This document shows positions 62,033 to 64,000 of a DNA stretch of 64,000 nucleotides, piece after piece. The translations under genes were made by a program, and so were the position numbers. Numbering within the stretch: the first letter of the stretch is position 1; every line of letters starts with the position of its first letter. Source of the stretch: Variovorax sp. IB41 (GTDB lineage: Bacteria > Pseudomonadota > Gammaproteobacteria > Burkholderiales > Burkholderiaceae_C); NCBI RefSeq assembly GCF_016405905.1, contig NZ_JAEFCB010000003.1:290918-354917 (forward strand), given 5' to 3'. The notes below the pieces were generated by a model. The model saw nothing but the letters and a program-made list of their open reading frames with translations. It searched no databases and was not told the DNA's origin.

Positions 62033-63013
62033 TCAGTCGGGCACCTTCTGCCCGAGGATCGAGCCCGCGAAGGCTGCCGCGGCCGACCGCAACAGTGCGG
62101 CCCGCAGCCACTCATGCGCATGCCCGTGTTGGGCGCGCCGGTGCCAGATGGCATCCACATGCACCGGCGGCTGGTCGAAGGGCAGGTCGCGCAGCACCAG
62201 CTGGTCGTCGATGCCCGTCACGGTCACGAAGTGACGCGGCAGCACGGTCAGAAGGTCTGAATTTGCGACCACCCGGCCCGCCGTGAAGAACTGGTTCACC
62301 GTCACCACGATGCGCCGCTCGCGCCCCATGGCGCCCAGCGTCTGGTCGATGAAGCCGTAGGGCCGCCCCGAAAAACTCACCAGCAGGTGCCGCGCGGCGC
62401 AGTAGTCGTCCAGCGTGAGCGGCGCGTTCGCGAGCGGATGGCCGCGGCGCATCACGCACACGTACTGGCCCAGGTAGAGCCGCTGGGTCTCGAACGGCAC
62501 CCCCACCCCCGATTGCCCCCGCGCCGCCAGGCTGGCGATCACGGCCGGGAAGTAGCCGATCGCCATGTCGACCTCTTCGTTCTCCAGCATCCGGCGCGGG
62601 TCGCGCGTGGTCAGCGGGAGCACGCGCAGGGAAATGGCGGGGGCTTCCTTTTCGGCAATCTGCACCAGGCCGGGGATCAGTTCCGCCGCGGTGGCGTCGG
62701 CCATGGCCAGCAGGAAGGTGGTGTCGGCGGTCGCCGCATCGAACTCGCCGGGCGCCAATGTGTGCTGCAGCTGGCGCAGTGCGTCGCGTACGGTCGGCCA
62801 GAGCGCCAAGGCCCGCGGCGTGGGTTCGACGCCGGCACCGGCGCGGCGGACCAGCTCGTCCCCCAGCACCTCACGCAGGCGCCGCAGCGCGTTGCTCACG
62901 GCGGGCTGGGTAATAGAGAGGTTGCGGGCTGCGCGCGTGAGGTTGCGCTCCGCCATCACCTCGTCGAAGACGCGAAGCAGGTTGAGGTCGAGCGTGCGAA
63001 AGTTGACGTCCAT
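62033..63013 (-). CDS. LysR-family regulator, NodD-like
   Basis: The 326-residue LysR regulator starts LDLNLLRVFDEVMAERNLTRAA, the NodD/NahR-like N-terminus, with the helix-turn-helix around NLSITQPAVSNAL. The C-terminal domain has FLLAMADATAAELIPGL and VDMAIGYFP, typical of the class. It is divergent from the 63124 gene and flanked by two copies of a palindrome (61779 and 63058). A promoter with TTGCCA and TTATCA, 17 bases apart, lies directly before it on the - strand (63054-63026). Confidence 0.9.
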   Translation of the reverse strand: MDVNFRTLDLNLLRVFDEVMAERNLTRAARNLSITQPAVSNALRRLREVLGDELVRRAGAGVEPTPRALALWPTVRDALRQLQHTLAPGEFDAATADTTFLLAMADATAAELIPGLVQIAEKEAPAISLRVLPLTTRDPRRMLENEEVDMAIGYFPAVIASLAARGQSGVGVPFETQRLYLGQYVCVMRRGHPLANAPLTLDDYCAARHLLVSFSGRPYGFIDQTLGAMGRERRIVVTVNQFFTAGRVVANSDLLTVLPRHFVTVTGIDDQLVLRDLPFDQPPVHVDAIWHRRAQHGHAHEWLRAALLRSAAAAFAGSILGQKVPD

Positions 63014-63025
63014 CAGCGTTGTGAA

Positions 63026-63054
63026 TGATAAACATCAGAAAGATAAAGTGGCAA
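63026..63054 (-). promoter_or_regulatory. Promoter of the lysR gene
   Basis: On the - strand, TTGCCA (63054-63049) and TTATCA (63031-63026) are 17 bases apart. The predicted start of transcription falls about 6 bases before the start codon, so the transcript is nearly leaderless. The palindrome 63058-63075 abuts the -35, as expected of an autoregulated LysR gene. Confidence 0.45.
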
Positions 63055-63057
63055 AGC

Positions 63058-63075
63058 ATTAGGGTAACCCCTAAT
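63058..63075 (+). promoter_or_regulatory. Operator-like palindrome between lysR and the 63124 gene
   Basis: ATTAGGG and CCCTAAT (7-base perfect arms, 4-base spacer) sit in the divergent gap. The motif reappears at 61779-61796. It lies 45 bases from the lysR start and 49 bases before the membrane-protein gene. Confidence 0.6.
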
Positions 63076-63123
63076 ATCACGGCATCGGCACTCGTTGCCA
63101 TTCATCCCCGGAGGGATCGCACC

Positions 63124-63666
63124 ATGACCAGCTTTGTCCACGTTGACCAACCCACTGTCCACCCCGGCGTCCGTCGCGCCGAAGTTCTTTTCGAGCAGAT
63201 CCAGGCCGCACGCGCCGGCACCGAAGGCGCCCGTCCGCTGATCGCCCTGTTCATCGTTGCCATCGCGGCTGCGGTGCTGGTGGTTGCCGACACGCTCGTG
63301 TCCAACTGGAACGAAGGCGCACTGCTCGCCGCATGGACCATCTTCTGCCTCGCAGCGATCGCCCTGTTTGCGCTGTTCGCCAGTTCGGTGCGCAAGAGCA
63401 GCATCGCCGGCCTCTGGCAAGCCGCTGCCGAACGCCGCGCCGCAGCCCGCGCCGACGCCCGCTTCATGGAAACCGCCAAGAACGACCCGCGCGTGATGCA
63501 GGAACTGCAAGCCGCCGTGTGGCGCCAGCAATCGGAAGGCACCGTGCCTGCCGCTGCAGTCGCCAAGATCGACGCACTGGCCCGCATGAGCACCCGTTCG
63601 CAGGAAGCACGCATGCCGACACTCTATGAAGCAATGCGCCGCATGAACAGCTCGCGCTATTACTAA
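63124..63666 (+). CDS. Two-helix membrane protein next to lysR
   Basis: The 180-residue product has two close hydrophobic segments (about 38-60 and 66-87), a short N-terminal cytoplasmic part and a long, basic, helical C-terminal part with RRAAARADARFMETAKNDPRV. It is not recognised as a known family. Its promoter region holds the palindrome shared with the 57-residue gene, so it may be a LysR target. A strong terminator follows 28 bases after its stop. It codes cleanly and its codon use resembles its neighbours. Confidence 0.75.
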   Translation: MTSFVHVDQPTVHPGVRRAEVLFEQIQAARAGTEGARPLIALFIVAIAAAVLVVADTLVSNWNEGALLAAWTIFCLAAIALFALFASSVRKSSIAGLWQAAAERRAAARADARFMETAKNDPRVMQELQAAVWRQQSEGTVPAAAVAKIDALARMSTRSQEARMPTLYEAMRRMNSSRYY

Positions 63667-63694
63667 GCTGAGCTGAAGCTCACTAGAGATATGG

Positions 63695-63716
63695 AGCCGC
63701 CTTCGGGCGGCTTTTT
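63695..63716 (+). terminator. Terminator after the membrane-protein gene
   Basis: AGCCGCC and GGCGGCT pair around a TTCG tetraloop, followed by TTTTTC. The UUCG loop and T-run make it a textbook intrinsic terminator. Confidence 0.92.
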
Positions 63717-63949
63717 CATGCCTGGGCGAATCTCTTCAGCTAGGGCGCGCTTCTGTATCTCCTATTAGTAGAGCGGCGCGACCCCGCTGTCTTGGATAGG
63801 CGGATGTGCAGGCACTCCTGGTGCTCATGAACAAAGTGTCATGGAGCTAGCGTAAACCCGAAATGTCGATGTATACTCGTGGGCTCGGCTGATGACGCTC
63901 TTGCAGCGATTCAGTGGTTGCCCTGAAAGGGGTGGTTACTGAAGAGTTG

Positions 63950-64000
63950 GTCGAAAAAAGATTCTTCGAAGTTTGACTGGATTGCAAAAAACAGTGCATA
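63950..64000 (+). promoter_or_regulatory. Strong promoter-like sequence cut by the window end
   Basis: A TTGACT -35 (63973-63978), an A-rich upstream stretch (around 63950-63965) like an UP element, and a CATA at 63997-64000 that would be the start of a -10 with an 18-base spacer. Strong promoters of this form often precede rRNA or tRNA operons, but the gene lies outside the window. Confidence 0.45.

Larger units (their letters stand above)
63667..64000 (+). other. Non-coding end of the window
   Basis: Apart from the terminator (63695-63716) and the final promoter-like sequence, I see no gene in these 334 bases. The composition is less GC-rich than before, which fits a regulatory region upstream of a gene beyond the window. 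Confidence 0.6.

Noticed and set aside
63950..64000. Start of a 16S rRNA gene
   Set aside because: No 16S sequence is visible; only a promoter-like stretch reaches the edge.

Overview
The window looks like chromosomal DNA of a high-GC betaproteobacterium of the Comamonadaceae, most like Variovorax. The grounds are the very GC-rich codon third positions, the box pathway for aerobic benzoyl-CoA degradation, a DUF4148 secreted protein, many LysR regulators and stand-alone periplasmic binding proteins, and operons of amide, amine and aromatic catabolism. I see no insertion sequence, prophage, CRISPR array or rRNA gene. One tRNA gene (Gly, anticodon GCC) lies at 4625-4700. No database search was run; product names come from recognising families in the translated sequence.

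Layout. 1-2410 (+): the end of boxB, then boxA and a MaoC-type hydratase. 2482-4559: a secreted glycine-rich heptad-repeat protein, then an Rrf2 regulator overlapping a CPYC flavoprotein. 4755-11065 (-): a TetR-headed operon of a NitT/TauT-like ABC importer, a metal-dependent cyclase and fumarylacetoacetase. It is divergent from acetoacetyl-CoA synthetase (11166-13169), with two direct operator-like repeats between them. 13177-18310: a lipoprotein, a membrane class III nucleotide cyclase, a 2-oxoglutarate oxygenase, a zeta-toxin-like kinase with a small overlapping partner, and a GFA protein. 18325-22432: a glutarate module (LysR, glutaryl-CoA dehydrogenase, class III CoA-transferase, VOC protein). 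22697-29167: assorted genes, including an unrecognised 562-residue protein.

29236-39274 (-) is a ten-gene short-chain amide operon. It holds a Urt-type ABC importer, aliphatic amidase AmiE with its full Glu-Lys-Cys triad, an AmiB-like MoxR ATPase with a VWA partner, the amide sensor AmiC and the ANTAR antiterminator AmiR. In the leader, about 200 bases before the first gene, is an intrinsic terminator preceded by two hairpins with six-base loops, the arrangement ANTAR proteins act on.

39686-49846: a LysR/NAD(P)-binding pair, an operon of flavin reductase, BON-like protein, EamA transporter and glutaminase, a nucleoside-recognition membrane protein, a phospholipase D-type lipoprotein and an unlinked binding protein. 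49862-57566 (-) is a second long operon: a Rieske oxygenase, a glutamine-synthetase-like ligase, a putidaredoxin-type ferredoxin and a complete Liv-type importer, with a divergent GntR/FCD regulator. I infer a pathway that glutamylates an amine and then oxidises it. 58673-64000: TetR, a Tat-exported amidase, a phosphoesterase, and a LysR gene flanked by two small genes that share a palindromic upstream motif. The window ends inside a strong promoter-like sequence.
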